Below are positions 41,340-49,946 of a DNA stretch of 52,577 bases, in pieces. This DNA is from Pseudomonadota bacterium (GTDB lineage Bacteria > Pseudomonadota > Gammaproteobacteria > Xanthomonadales > Rhodanobacteraceae), in assembly GCA_021792975.1 (NCBI GenBank), contig JAJYTR010000013.1:1-52577 (forward strand). Direction: 5' to 3'. Each line of letters starts with the position of its first letter. Within the stretch, counting starts at the first letter, position 1. The translations under genes and the position numbers were made by a program. The notes beneath the pieces were generated by a model that saw only the letters and a program-made list of their open reading frames with translations, made no database searches and had not been told where the DNA came from.

Positions 41340-41549
41340 ATGTCGGATCGTCAGATCGGCACCGTCAAGTGGTTCAACGACGCCAAGGGTTTCGGCTTCA
41401 TCAGCCGCGACGATGGCCCGGATGTGTTCGTGCATTTCCGCGCCATCCAAGGCAATGGCTTCAAGTCGCTCAAGGAAGGCCAGCAGGTCAGCTTCAAGGT
41501 CGTGCAGGGCCAGAAGGGCCTGCAGGCCGACGAGGTGCAGGCGGTGTGA
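41340..41549 (+). CDS. cold-shock protein, CspA family
   Basis: A 69-residue single-domain cold-shock protein binding single-stranded RNA and DNA. RNP1 is KGFGFIS and RNP2 is VFVHFRAI, both intact; the start [20 protein letters not shown] is the standard strand 1-2 region. AGGAG at 41329-41333 fixes the ATG at 41340. A long upstream leader and an immediate strong terminator suggest a monocistronic, post-transcriptionally controlled mRNA. Confidence 0.96.
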   Translation: MSDRQIGTVKWFNDAKGFGFISRDDGPDVFVHFRAIQGNGFKSLKEGQQVSFKVVQGQKGLQADEVQAV

Positions 41550-41585
41550 AGTCCGCGGGTCCGGCCGCGGCCGGAATCACCGCAC

Positions 41586-41617
41586 AGAGGGCCGGCGCAA
41601 GCCGGCCCTTTCCGTTT
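41586..41617. terminator. Rho-independent terminator after the cold-shock gene
   Basis: GGGCCGGC at 41589-41596, loop GCAA, and GCCGGCCC at 41601-41608 form a perfect stem followed by TTTCCGTTT. On the other strand the stem is flanked by fewer Ts, so it mainly serves the cold-shock gene. It also separates this gene from the convergent diguanylate cyclase gene. Confidence 0.85.
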
Positions 41618-43286
41618 ACGCGCCCGCGGCCTGCACCTGGTCGCGGCCGCCGCGCTTGGCGGCGTACATCGCCTGGTCCGCGCGCTCCAGCAGATGGGTC
41701 AGCGGCTCGCCGGGCTGCGCCTCGGCGGCACCGATGCTGATGGTCAACGGCGGCAGATCGGGGCGCGCACTCATGCGCCGCCGGCGCACGGCTTCCAGCA
41801 GGCGCTCGGCCACCGACAGGGCCTGCGACAGGCTCTGCCCGGGCAGCAGCACCATGAACTCCTCGCCGCCATAGCGGCCCAGGCAGTCGCCCTCGCGCAG
41901 TTCCAGCCGCAGCACGCGCACCAGCGCCAGCAGCGCCTGGTCGCCGGCCTGGTGGCCGGCGGCATCGTTGAGACGCTTGAAATGGTCGAGATCGATGAAC
42001 AGCACGCTGAGCGGTGTATCGGTCTCCGTCTGCAGCCGGCGCAGACGCGCCAGCAGGGCGCCGCGGTTGAGCACGCCGGTCAGCGCATCGTGCTCCGCCA
42101 TGCGCAGCGCCTGGTGGTGATCGCGGCGCGCGCTCAGGGTGCGGTCGGCCAGCCCGGCGATCAGCACCAGCGCCTCGAAGCCGGCGGCGCCCAGGGTGGC
42201 CGGACTCAGCCAGGTCCAGTCCAGCAGCCAGCCGAACGCCTGCAGGCTGCCGCAGACGCTGGCCAGCACCAGCGGCGACCAGCCCACCAGCATCAGCCGC
42301 GCATAGCGACCGCCGCGCAGTGCGGCCAGCACCAGCATCGTCAGCAGCAGCACGCCGGCGACCACCACCACCGGGTTCTGCAGCCAGCCGCCCAGCGCGC
42401 GCAGCGTCGGCCACGGTGCCAGGCTGAACACGATGATGGCGGCGAACAACGCCCGCGCCCCGCGCAGGAGAGCGCGCGACCATGGGATGTAGCCCGGCAG
42501 GTCGGCAAAGCGTTCCGCGAACAGGATGCTGGCGAAGCCCGCCACGCCACCGGCCACGCGCGCCACCTGCGCCGGGTCGGCGGCCACCCAGGCCAGTTCC
42601 AACGGATGGAAGGCGTAGCCGTCGCTGACCGCGCTCAGCAGTGCGTAGGCGCCGACATACATGGCGTAGCTGAGGTAGGCGCGGTCGCGCAGCAGCAGGC
42701 CGAACCACAGCGCCATCAGGCCCATCACCACCAGCACGCTCAGCATCGCCGTGGTGAAGGCCAGCCAGTCCGCGGCCCCGCGCGCCCACGCCTGCGGGGT
42801 GCGCAGGACAAAGTGCATCGAACTGCCCAGCCAGGGATTGGGCGCGAAGTACAGCCACAGCGCCGCGTCGCCGGCCAGCGCCGGCAACCGGAACGCCAGC
42901 TGCCCCGGCGTATGCGCCACGCCCGGGTGCAGCGACTCCAGCGCATCCCGCTGCGGCACGTGACCGGCGCGATACAGCGTCACCTCGCCCAGACCCGGAT
43001 GCTCGATCACCAGCACGCGGTCATCGCTTGGCCAGGTGCCACGTGCCGGCAGCAGGCGTACCCAGACGCCCTGCGGGCCGCGCGGCGGGCGCACCAAGCG
43101 GGCGGTGTCGAACGGATGCAGCGCGGCCGTTTTGACGCGTGGCGGCGCCGGCGAGGCCGGCGCCTGCAGCCAGGCGCCACGCAGCACGGGTGCATCCCGC
43201 GCGAGCGCCATCCCCGGCAGCAGGGCCAGCAGCAGCACCGGCGCGCAGGCGCGGAGCAGGCGTCGGATCAGGGACAATGCGGGCAT
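41616..43286 (-). CDS. 7TMR-DISM type diguanylate cyclase (GGDEF)
   Basis: A 556-residue inner-membrane cyclase making c-di-GMP. An N-terminal signal peptide (LLRACAPVLLLALLPGMALA) and an extracytoplasmic domain (about 30-165) are followed by seven hydrophobic helices (about 170-375), the layout of 7TMR-DISM receptors. The GGDEF domain starts EHDALTGVLNRGALLARL and has the active site RYGGEEFMVLLPG near residue 472. An RxxD inhibitory site is present five residues upstream (LREGDCLGRY), so product feedback is likely. The ATG at 43286 is preferred to an upstream one at 43361 because it gives a proper signal peptide. Confidence 0.92.
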   Translation of the reverse strand: MPALSLIRRLLRACAPVLLLALLPGMALARDAPVLRGAWLQAPASPAPPRVKTAALHPFDTARLVRPPRGPQGVWVRLLPARGTWPSDDRVLVIEHPGLGEVTLYRAGHVPQRDALESLHPGVAHTPGQLAFRLPALAGDAALWLYFAPNPWLGSSMHFVLRTPQAWARGAADWLAFTTAMLSVLVVMGLMALWFGLLLRDRAYLSYAMYVGAYALLSAVSDGYAFHPLELAWVAADPAQVARVAGGVAGFASILFAERFADLPGYIPWSRALLRGARALFAAIIVFSLAPWPTLRALGGWLQNPVVVVAGVLLLTMLVLAALRGGRYARLMLVGWSPLVLASVCGSLQAFGWLLDWTWLSPATLGAAGFEALVLIAGLADRTLSARRDHHQALRMAEHDALTGVLNRGALLARLRRLQTETDTPLSVLFIDLDHFKRLNDAAGHQAGDQALLALVRVLRLELREGDCLGRYGGEEFMVLLPGQSLSQALSVAERLLEAVRRRRMSARPDLPPLTISIGAAEAQPGEPLTHLLERADQAMYAAKRGGRDQVQAAGA

Positions 43287-43393
43287 CGCGGCAGGCCGCC
43301 GGGCCACGGGAGGCCTCGTTCGATGACATTCAAGCAAACCCCGTGCCGCCGTGTCAGCCACGGTGGCGCCCGCCGCACGGCGGTCGGTGAAGC

Positions 43394-44284
43394 ATGACCG
43401 CCGTCACGGTGGTCCTGGCGCCGACGCGGCTTGCGGTCCGGACCGCCGACGGCGCTCGGGCCGAATTGCAGTTGTTCGACGCCGAGGATGCGCCGGAGGC
43501 ACTGTTGTGGCTGCCGGCCATGGGCATCGCGGCACGTCACTATGCGGCGCTGGGTGAGCAGTGTGCGGCGCACGGACTGGCCTGTGCGGTACACGAATGG
43601 CGAGGCCTGGGCAGCAGCAACCTGCGTGCCGGCCGACGTTGCGACTGGGGCTACGCCGAGCTGCTGGAGGATATCGGTGCCAGCCTCGATGCCGCGCGCG
43701 CGCACTGGCCGCGGCGGCGCTGGCTGCTGGGCGGTCACAGCCTGGGCGGCCAGATGGCGGTGCTGTTCGCGGCGCGGCGTCCTGCGGCCGCGCAGGCGCT
43801 GGTGCTGATCGGCTGCGGCATGCCCTACTGGCGCGATTTCGGCCCGCTGGCGCGCTGGCCGGCACGTGCCGCGTTCACGCTGGCGCCGCTGCTGGCCGCA
43901 GGCATCGGCCGCTTTCCCGGGCGCGCGCTGGGATTCGGCGGCAACGAATCGCGCGGCGTGATCCGCGACTGGACGCGCAGTGCGCGCAGCGGTCGCTATG
44001 CGCCGCGGCAGTGGTCCGACGCCGAAGAAGCGCTGGCTGCGCTGTGCCAGCCGCTGCTGCTGCTGCATGCGGGCGACGACCGGCTGGTGTCGCGGGCCGC
44101 GATCGACCACCTGCTGGTGAAGATGCCGATGGCACCCAGCAGCGTGCGGTTGCTGGACCCGGCCGATTTCGGCACCGCACGCATCGGCCATTTCCGGTGG
44201 ATGGGAACGCCGGCGCCGGTGGCCGCCGCGATTGCCGCCTGGCGCCGCCCGCGGCATCCGCCGGCGACCGGCGCACCGGCGTGA
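43394..44284 (+). CDS. alpha/beta hydrolase
   Basis: A 296-residue alpha/beta-hydrolase-fold protein. The nucleophile elbow is LLGGHSLGGQMAVLFA with Ser116. The acid is probably the Asp in LLLLHAGDDRLVSRAA, and the catalytic His lies in ARIGHFRWMG near residue 260. There is no signal peptide, so it acts in the cytoplasm. The substrate is unknown; the fold resembles serine aminopeptidase/monoglyceride-lipase types. It is divergent from the diguanylate cyclase gene, and the oxidoreductase and pirin genes follow in the same direction. Confidence 0.86.
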   Translation: MTAVTVVLAPTRLAVRTADGARAELQLFDAEDAPEALLWLPAMGIAARHYAALGEQCAAHGLACAVHEWRGLGSSNLRAGRRCDWGYAELLEDIGASLDAARAHWPRRRWLLGGHSLGGQMAVLFAARRPAAAQALVLIGCGMPYWRDFGPLARWPARAAFTLAPLLAAGIGRFPGRALGFGGNESRGVIRDWTRSARSGRYAPRQWSDAEEALAALCQPLLLLHAGDDRLVSRAAIDHLLVKMPMAPSSVRLLDPADFGTARIGHFRWMGTPAPVAAAIAAWRRPRHPPATGAPA

Positions 44285-44401
44285 ATGCAGCGTTTCGCGC
44301 CACATCACCCTGCGGCTGCCACGGCGGCGCCGGCTTTGCGACACTTGCGGCCCGCACGCGCCGCGCACGGCGCTTGGCATCCATCCCCGCCAGGAGCACG
44401 T

Positions 44402-45460
44402 ATGGAGTTGTTCGAACCGCTCGCCCAGCGCGGCCTGAGTCTGCGCAACCGCATCGTCGTCTCGCCCATGTGCCAGTACTCGGCGCACCAGGGCGTGCCG
44501 AACGAGTGGCATCTGGTGCACCTGGGCGCGCGTGCCGTGGGCGGTGCGGCGGCGGTGTTCACCGAGGCCACGGCGGTAACGCCGGAAGGGCGCATTTCCG
44601 CAGCCGATACCGGCATCTGGAACGACGCCCAGCAGCAAGCCTGGGCGCGCATCGCCGCCTTCATCGAAACGCAGGGTGCGGTGCCGGCGATGCAACTGGC
44701 ACATGCGGGCCGCAAGGCCAGCACGGCGCCGCCCTGGGCGGGCGGCAAGGCGGTGGCCGACGAGGATGGCGGCTGGCAGCCGCTGGCGCCCGGCGAGGCA
44801 CCGTTTTCGGCCGATTATCGCATCCCGCGTGCGCTCGACGCAGCCGCGATCGCGGCGCTGCCCGCACGGTTCGCCGACGCCGCGCGGCGGGCCGATACGG
44901 CCGGCTTCGGCCTGGTCGAGATCCACGCCGCGCACGGCTACCTGCTGCACCAGTTCCTTTCGCCGCTGAGCAACCCGCGCACGGATGCCTACGGCGGCAG
45001 CTTCGAGAATCGCACGCGCCTGCTGCGTGAGGTGGTGGCGGCAGTGCGTGCCGTCTGGCCCGAACGCAAGCCGCTGTGGGTGCGCATCTCGGCCACCGAC
45101 TGGGTCGAGGGCGGCTGGGAGATCGAGCAGAGTGTCGCGCTGTGCCGCACGCTGCGCGCGCTGGGCGTGGATCTGGTGGACGTTTCCAGTGGTGGTCTGG
45201 ACCCGCGCCAACATGTCGCCGCGGGACCGGGCTACCAGGTCGGCTTCGCCGCGCGCATCCGCCGCGAGGCGGACATCGCCATCGGTGCCGTGGGGATGAT
45301 CACGGATCCGGTGCAGGCCGAGACCATTCTCGCCACCGGCCAGGCCGACGTGGTGCTGCTGGCGCGCGAACTGCTGCGCGATCCGTACTTTCCGCGTCGT
45401 GCGGCGCACGCGCTGGGCGTGAAACCCGACGCACCGCGGCAATACCTGCGAGCCTGGTGA
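44402..45460 (+). CDS. NADH:flavin oxidoreductase, old yellow enzyme family (YqjM-like)
   Basis: A 352-residue FMN-dependent ene-reductase. The thermophilic-like/YqjM subgroup is marked by SPMCQYSAHQG, with the redox-tuning Cys24 and Tyr26. The substrate-binding His pair is in LVEIHAAHGYLLHQF, followed by LSPLSNPRTDAYGGSFENR, the OYE signature. The C-terminal phosphate-binding region is IAIGAVGMITDP...ADVVLLARELLRDPY. The enzyme reduces activated C=C bonds using NAD(P)H; the physiological substrate is unknown. CAGGAG about 10 bases before the ATG supports the start. Pirin follows after 41 bases. Confidence 0.95.
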   Translation: MELFEPLAQRGLSLRNRIVVSPMCQYSAHQGVPNEWHLVHLGARAVGGAAAVFTEATAVTPEGRISAADTGIWNDAQQQAWARIAAFIETQGAVPAMQLAHAGRKASTAPPWAGGKAVADEDGGWQPLAPGEAPFSADYRIPRALDAAAIAALPARFADAARRADTAGFGLVEIHAAHGYLLHQFLSPLSNPRTDAYGGSFENRTRLLREVVAAVRAVWPERKPLWVRISATDWVEGGWEIEQSVALCRTLRALGVDLVDVSSGGLDPRQHVAAGPGYQVGFAARIRREADIAIGAVGMITDPVQAETILATGQADVVLLARELLRDPYFPRRAAHALGVKPDAPRQYLRAW

Positions 45461-45501
45461 GGGCGCGCTCACCGCACCGGCTTGCACCGGAGGAGACGAG
45501 G

Positions 45502-46374
45502 ATGGACGTGCAACGCCTGCTGATCCAAGGTCGCTTGCATGAACTCGGCGAGGGCTTCGACGTGCGCCGGCTGCTGCCGCATGCGCAGCGGCGCATGGTC
45601 GGTCCGTTCGTGTTCTTCGACCACATGGGCCCTGCCGCCTTCACGCCGGGACATGGCATCGACGTGCGCCCGCACCCGCACATCGGGCTGGCCACCGTCA
45701 CCTACCTGTTCGAAGGCGTGCTGCGCCATCGCGACAGCCTGGGCTGTGTGCAGGACATCGAACCCGGCGACGTCAACTGGATGACCGCCGGCCGCGGCAT
45801 CGTGCATTCCGAGCGCACGCCGCCGGCCCGGCGCGCCGCCGGCCAGCGCGTGCATGGCGTGCAGACCTGGGTGGCCCTGCCGCCCGCAGAGGCCGAATGC
45901 GCGCCCGCATTCGCGCACCATGCGGTCGGCAGCCTGCCGGTCTGGCATGAGGGTGGCGCACGATTGCGTCTGGTCGCCGGCAGCGCCTACGGACGCGAAG
46001 CAGGCGTGCGCGTGCCTGCTCCGCTGTTCGAGGTGGCCTGCCGCGCCGAGGCCGGCGCGCAGATCGCGTTGCCCGCCGAACATGCCGAGCGCGCGGTGTA
46101 CGTGCTGGAAGGCGAGGCCGAGCTGGAAGGACTGGCCATCCCGGCCGGCGGCATGGCCGTCGAGATCGGCGGCGCGCCTGGACGCCTGCGCGCTCGCGGT
46201 GCGTTCACCGCCATGCTGTTCGGCGGCGCCCCCTACGGCACCCCGCCGCACCTGTGGTGGAATTTCGTCGCGAGCGAACGCGCGCGCATCGAACAGGCCA
46301 AGGCCGACTGGCTCGCCGGCCGCTTCGGCACGATACCCGGCGAGCATGAGTTCATCCCGCTGCCCGAGCGTTGA
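45502..46374 (+). CDS. pirin family protein
   Basis: A 290-residue double-cupin protein. The N-terminal cupin carries metal ligands in DVRPHPHIGLATVTYLFEG and in GRGIVHSE; the Pirin signature FVFFDHMGPAAFTPGHG precedes them. The C-terminal cupin includes YVLEGEAELEGL. Some bacterial pirins have quercetin 2,3-dioxygenase activity, others modulate metabolic enzymes, so the role is open. GGAGGAG at 45489-45495 fixes the ATG at 45502. It is likely co-transcribed with the ene-reductase. Confidence 0.93.
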   Translation: MDVQRLLIQGRLHELGEGFDVRRLLPHAQRRMVGPFVFFDHMGPAAFTPGHGIDVRPHPHIGLATVTYLFEGVLRHRDSLGCVQDIEPGDVNWMTAGRGIVHSERTPPARRAAGQRVHGVQTWVALPPAEAECAPAFAHHAVGSLPVWHEGGARLRLVAGSAYGREAGVRVPAPLFEVACRAEAGAQIALPAEHAERAVYVLEGEAELEGLAIPAGGMAVEIGGAPGRLRARGAFTAMLFGGAPYGTPPHLWWNFVASERARIEQAKADWLAGRFGTIPGEHEFIPLPER

Positions 46375-46553
46375 ATGCGCCACCGTGACCGGTTCCGGGC
46401 GGGCGCCGGCGGCCGGACCCGCGCACCGGGCAACGGTGCGAACGTACGCTGGAGTCCGGTATGCACCTGCTCGCGGATTTCGGCGGCGCTGGCGGTGTCG
46501 TTGCGTGCGCGCTAGGGTGTACTTCGCGCCGATGCGCTGCGCCGGGGCCTGCC

Positions 46554-46856
46554 GTGACGCGATTCCGCAGCTTCGCCGAGTTCTATCCGTTCTATCTGGG
46601 CGAGCACCGCAACGCCGCCTGCCGCAGACTGCATTTCATCGGCAGTGCCATCGTGCTGGGGCTGCTGGCGGTGGCGCTGCTGACACGCGACGCATGGTGG
46701 CTGCTGGCGATGCCGCTGGCGGGTTACGGGTTCGCCTGGGTGGGGCATTTCTTCTTCGAGAAGAACCGGCCGGCCACTTTCACCCACCCGTGGTACAGCC
46801 TGCTGGGCGACTGGCGCATGTTCGCGGACGTGCTGCGCGGACGCGTGCGGCTGTAG
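46554..46856 (+). CDS. Mpo1-like (DUF962) membrane protein
   Basis: A 100-residue protein with two hydrophobic helices. It carries the DUF962 marks FAEFYPFYLGEHRNAACRRL, then HFIGSAIVLG, and GHFFFEKNRPATFTHPWYSL followed by LGDWRM. The yeast relative Mpo1 is an Fe-dependent dioxygenase of 2-hydroxy fatty acids, and its key histidines correspond to H13, H21, H63 and H75 by position in these motifs (approximate). The GTG at 46554 gives the usual start; an upstream ATG (46461) would add a non-conserved 31-residue extension. Its last codon and stop (CTG TAG) form the left copy of a possible target duplication of the MITE-like element. Confidence 0.85.
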   Translation: MTRFRSFAEFYPFYLGEHRNAACRRLHFIGSAIVLGLLAVALLTRDAWWLLAMPLAGYGFAWVGHFFFEKNRPATFTHPWYSLLGDWRMFADVLRGRVRL

Positions 46857-47006
46857 AGCGGTTTGCAAAACCGCTCCGTGGATGTGCCGCCGCGACGAGC
46901 ACGCAAGTGCTGGTCGCGACCAAGGTGGCGCGGCCTGGCCGCGCCCGTTTGCTTGCATGCAGTCGCTTCGAGTCAGGCGGCAGGATGCCCGGTTTTGCAA
47001 ACTGAT
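46857..47006. mobile_element. MITE-like element, 150 bp
   Basis: Terminal inverted repeats contain the perfect 13-mer GTTTGCAAAACCG at 46861-46873 and its complement at 46990-47002; extended to 17 bp they match at 15. The hexamer CTGTAG flanks both ends (46851-46856 and 47007-47012), consistent with a target-site duplication. Inside are two strong hairpins, 46891-46918 (two-part stem, GCAA loop) and 46927-46945 (9-bp GGCGCGGCC stem). There is no open reading frame, so it would need a transposase in trans. The left end also folds as GAGCGGTTT-GCA-AAACCGCTC and could act as a terminator hairpin. Confidence 0.55.
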
Positions 47007-47013
47007 CTGTAGT

Positions 47014-47409
47014 TCAGCGATACACCTCGTGGCAGGCCTGGCAGGCGGCGCCGATGCTGCGCGCCGCGACACGCAGCGCGGGACAGTCGGCCGGGGCGAC
47101 CGCCTGTGCGGCGGCGACGCGCGCGTCCAGTTTGCGTACGTAGGTATCGAAGCGCAGGTCGGCGGCCTGCGGATTGAGCGCGGGATTGATCTGCGTGCTC
47201 ATGCGCGCCACCCAGGCCAGGTTCTCCGCGTTGGCCCCGGCATTGCAGGCCTTGCCGCCCAGCGCCTGGCGCAGCGCGCCGTAGTGCTGCTGCATCACCG
47301 CCATCACCCCGCGCGGATAGGCATCGCGCGCGGCCAGGATCCTGCCGATCTGGCTCATGGCCAGCGCGCCGATGGCGATGCCGAGCAGCAGCAGCAGTGC
47401 GTAGCGCAT
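47014..47409 (-). CDS. cytochrome c'-like c-type cytochrome
   Basis: A 131-residue exported protein with a single haem-binding site CQACHEVYR at the extreme C-terminus (Cys123, Cys126, His127), the position expected for cytochrome c' (four-helix) proteins. The N-terminal hydrophobic segment LLLLLGIAIGALAMSQIGRI is a signal peptide or membrane anchor without a clear cleavage site. MxxxxxHYGAL near residue 45 and Cys residues (KACNAG, PADCPAL) suggest an extra disulfide. The role could be electron transfer or gas (NO/CO) binding. I use the ATG at 47409; one at 47430 would add seven residues. Confidence 0.8.
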   Translation of the reverse strand: MRYALLLLLGIAIGALAMSQIGRILAARDAYPRGVMAVMQQHYGALRQALGGKACNAGANAENLAWVARMSTQINPALNPQAADLRFDTYVRKLDARVAAAQAVAPADCPALRVAARSIGAACQACHEVYR

Positions 47410-47527
47410 CGGGAACGGTCCGGGTGCCATGCCGAGGGTGCAAGCATAACGGTCGCCGCATTGCAGGTGCTTTGCGCGCGCCGCACGGCTTTGCGCGGCG
47501 CCCTGCCGCTGCTAGCCTCGCCGCCCC

Positions 47528-48304
47528 GTGGAGATTTCCGCCGCCGCCGATCCGCGCTTCGAGGCCGTAGCCCGCCTGTACGGGAGCAGTGCGCTGGCAC
47601 GGCTGGGCGCTGCACGGGTGGCGGTGGTGGGCGTGGGCGGCGTGGGTTCGTGGGCGGCGGAGGCACTAGTGCGCAGCGGCGTCGGTGCGCTGCGGCTGGT
47701 CGATGCCGACGAGGTATGCGTGGGCAACACCAACCGACAGTCGCACGCGCTGGCGGGCACCGTCGGCCGGCCCAAGGTGGCGGTGCTGGCCGAGCGCTTC
47801 GCCGCGATCAATCCGTCGCTGCGCATGCAGGCGGTGGGACGTTTTCTCACCGTCGATGGCCTCGACCTGCTGGACGATTGCGATGCGGTACTGGATTGCT
47901 GCGATGCGCTGGCGGTGAAGACCGCGCTGGTCGCGCACTGCCGCCGCCGCCGGCAACCGGTGGTGACGGTGGGCTCGGCCGGCGGGCGCGGCGATGCCAC
48001 CCGGGTGCGGGTGCGCGATCTGTCGCGTACCGAACACGACGCCCTGCTGGCGCTGCTGCGCAAGCGCCTGCGCCAGCAGCACGGCTTCCCGCGCAATCCC
48101 GAACGCTATTTCGGCGTACCCGCGGTGTATTCGCTGGAAAACCTGCGCACACCGCCGCCGGATGCGGCCTGCGCCGCGGCGGGTGGCCGCCTCGACTGCG
48201 GCGGCGGTCTGGGCTCGGTGATGCACGTCACCGCCAGCTTCGGCATGGCCGCCGCGGGACGCATCATCGAGCTGCTGCTGCGCGGGCACGACGGATCCGG
48301 CTGA
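47528..48304 (+). CDS. tcdA: tRNA threonylcarbamoyladenosine dehydratase
   Basis: A 258-residue E1-like enzyme (TcdA/CsdL) that dehydrates t6A37 in tRNA to the cyclic form using ATP. The nucleotide loop is VAVVGVGGVGSWAAEAL, followed by LRLVDADEVCVGNTNRQSHA and YWIAAM-free core AVLDCCDALAVKTALVAHCR. The C-terminal LDCGGGLGSVMHVTASFGMA is the family ending. The GTG at 47528 begins the standard N-terminus (EISAAADPRFEAVARLYG). It is divergent from the cytochrome gene and convergent with the efflux operon. Confidence 0.94.
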   Translation: MEISAAADPRFEAVARLYGSSALARLGAARVAVVGVGGVGSWAAEALVRSGVGALRLVDADEVCVGNTNRQSHALAGTVGRPKVAVLAERFAAINPSLRMQAVGRFLTVDGLDLLDDCDAVLDCCDALAVKTALVAHCRRRRQPVVTVGSAGGRGDATRVRVRDLSRTEHDALLALLRKRLRQQHGFPRNPERYFGVPAVYSLENLRTPPPDAACAAAGGRLDCGGGLGSVMHVTASFGMAAAGRIIELLLRGHDGSG

Positions 48305-48398
48305 TCCCGCACCCGGCTTTCGGCGGGGGACGCGGCCGCCACGGAACGGACCGGCGCGATGTCCGGGCGCGATTCGATACGCCGCCGGCGGCACCGGC

Positions 48399-49946
48399 TC
48401 AGTGCATGGCCGCCATGCCGGCATTGAAGGGCGGTCGCGCCAGCCAGATCAGCGGAATGATCAGGATGAACAGCCAGCCGAACAGCCAGAACACGTCATT
48501 GACGGCCAGCGTGTAGGCGTCCTTGCTGACCACCAGCTCGATCAGGCCGAACACCGGCGGGCCGTGCAGCCCCAGTGCGTGGACCCGGTCGATGTAGGCC
48601 ACCGCTCCGGCGTTGCCGTTGCTCACATGCTCGGCCAGTACCGCATGGTGGTAGTCGCCACGGTGTTGCCACAGCGTCACGGTCACCGCGGTGGACACGC
48701 TGGAGGCGATGGTGCGGAAAAAATTGGCCAGACCCGAGGCCGAAGCGATCTGGTCCGGGCGCAGCCCGGCGATGATGATCTGGTTGAGCGGAATGAAGAA
48801 CAGGGCGATCGCCGCGCCCTGCACGAAGCGCGGCGTCACCAGCTGCCAGAAGCTGGATTCGGTGGTGAACCCGGCGAACCAGAATGAGGTGAACGAGAAC
48901 ACCACGAACGCGAGGGTGACCAGCAGGCGCAGCTCCATGCGGTGCAGGTTCCTGCCCACCAGCGGCGAGAGGAACACCGCGAGCAGCCCCACCGGCGCGG
49001 TCGCCAGGCCGGCCCATTCGGCGGTATAGCCCAGCGTGGTCTGCAGCCACAGCGGATACACCACGTTGATGCCGAAGAAGCAGAACATGCCCACCGTCAG
49101 CGCCACCACGCCGGCGGTGAAATTGCGTGATTTGAACAGGCGCAGATCGACGACGGGGTGCCGTTCGGTGAGCTCCCACAGCACCAGGAAGCTGAGGCAC
49201 ACCAGCGCGGTGATGCCCAACGTGAGGATCAGCGGCGAGGCGAACCAGTCCTTGTTGTTGCCGTTGTCCAGCATGAACTGCAGCGAGCCCACGCCCAGCG
49301 CCAGCAGCAGCAGGCCGATCACGTCGATGGGGACCCTGAAGGTCTTCGACTCGCGGCCGCGCATCAGCGTGAGCGTAAGCATCCCCGCGGCCAGGCCCAC
49401 CGGGATGTTGATCAGGAAGATCCACGACCAGTGCAGGTTGTCGGTGATGTAGCCGCCCAGCACCGGGCCGAAGATCGGCGCCACCACGACGGTCATCGCC
49501 CACAGGCCCAGCGCCACGCCCTGGCGGTCGCGCGGGTAGATGCTGAACAGCAGGGTCAGCGACAGCGGCACCATCGGTCCGGACACCATGCCCTGCATCA
49601 GCCGGAAGAACACCAGCATCGGCAGGCTGGTGGACAGCCCGCACAGGGCCGAGAAGAACACGAACAGCAGCACCGAAACGGTGAAGGTGCGCACCTCGCC
49701 GAAACGCCGCGCGATCCAGCCGGTCAGCGGCTGCATGATGGCGCTGGCCAGCGCATAGGAGCTGATGGCCCAGGTGCCTTCCTCGGGACTGACGCCCAGC
49801 GAACCGGCGATGGTGGGCACCGAGACATTGACGATGGTCAGATCCAGCACCTCCATGAAGGTCGCGAAGGCGATGCCCGCGGTCATCAGCGCCAGCGGCC
49901 AGCCGCGCATGGGCTGGCCGTGGAGGTCGTGCTGTTGCGGGCTCAT
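48399..49946 (-). CDS. DHA2-family drug:H+ antiporter, EmrB type
   Basis: A 515-residue, 14-helix major facilitator transporter. DHA2 marks include FATFMEVLDLTIVNVSVPTI in TM1, GWIARRFGEVRTF as motif A between TM2 and TM3, RLMQGMVSGPMVPL, and WSWIFLINIPVGLAAG in TM5-6 (motif C region GPVLGGYI). It would pump substrates across the inner membrane into the adaptor encoded upstream. Its ATG overlaps the stop of the emrA-like gene by four bases. Substrates are not predictable from the sequence. Confidence 0.95.
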   Translation of the reverse strand: MSPQQHDLHGQPMRGWPLALMTAGIAFATFMEVLDLTIVNVSVPTIAGSLGVSPEEGTWAISSYALASAIMQPLTGWIARRFGEVRTFTVSVLLFVFFSALCGLSTSLPMLVFFRLMQGMVSGPMVPLSLTLLFSIYPRDRQGVALGLWAMTVVVAPIFGPVLGGYITDNLHWSWIFLINIPVGLAAGMLTLTLMRGRESKTFRVPIDVIGLLLLALGVGSLQFMLDNGNNKDWFASPLILTLGITALVCLSFLVLWELTERHPVVDLRLFKSRNFTAGVVALTVGMFCFFGINVVYPLWLQTTLGYTAEWAGLATAPVGLLAVFLSPLVGRNLHRMELRLLVTLAFVVFSFTSFWFAGFTTESSFWQLVTPRFVQGAAIALFFIPLNQIIIAGLRPDQIASASGLANFFRTIASSVSTAVTVTLWQHRGDYHHAVLAEHVSNGNAGAVAYIDRVHALGLHGPPVFGLIELVVSKDAYTLAVNDVFWLFGWLFILIIPLIWLARPPFNAGMAAMH

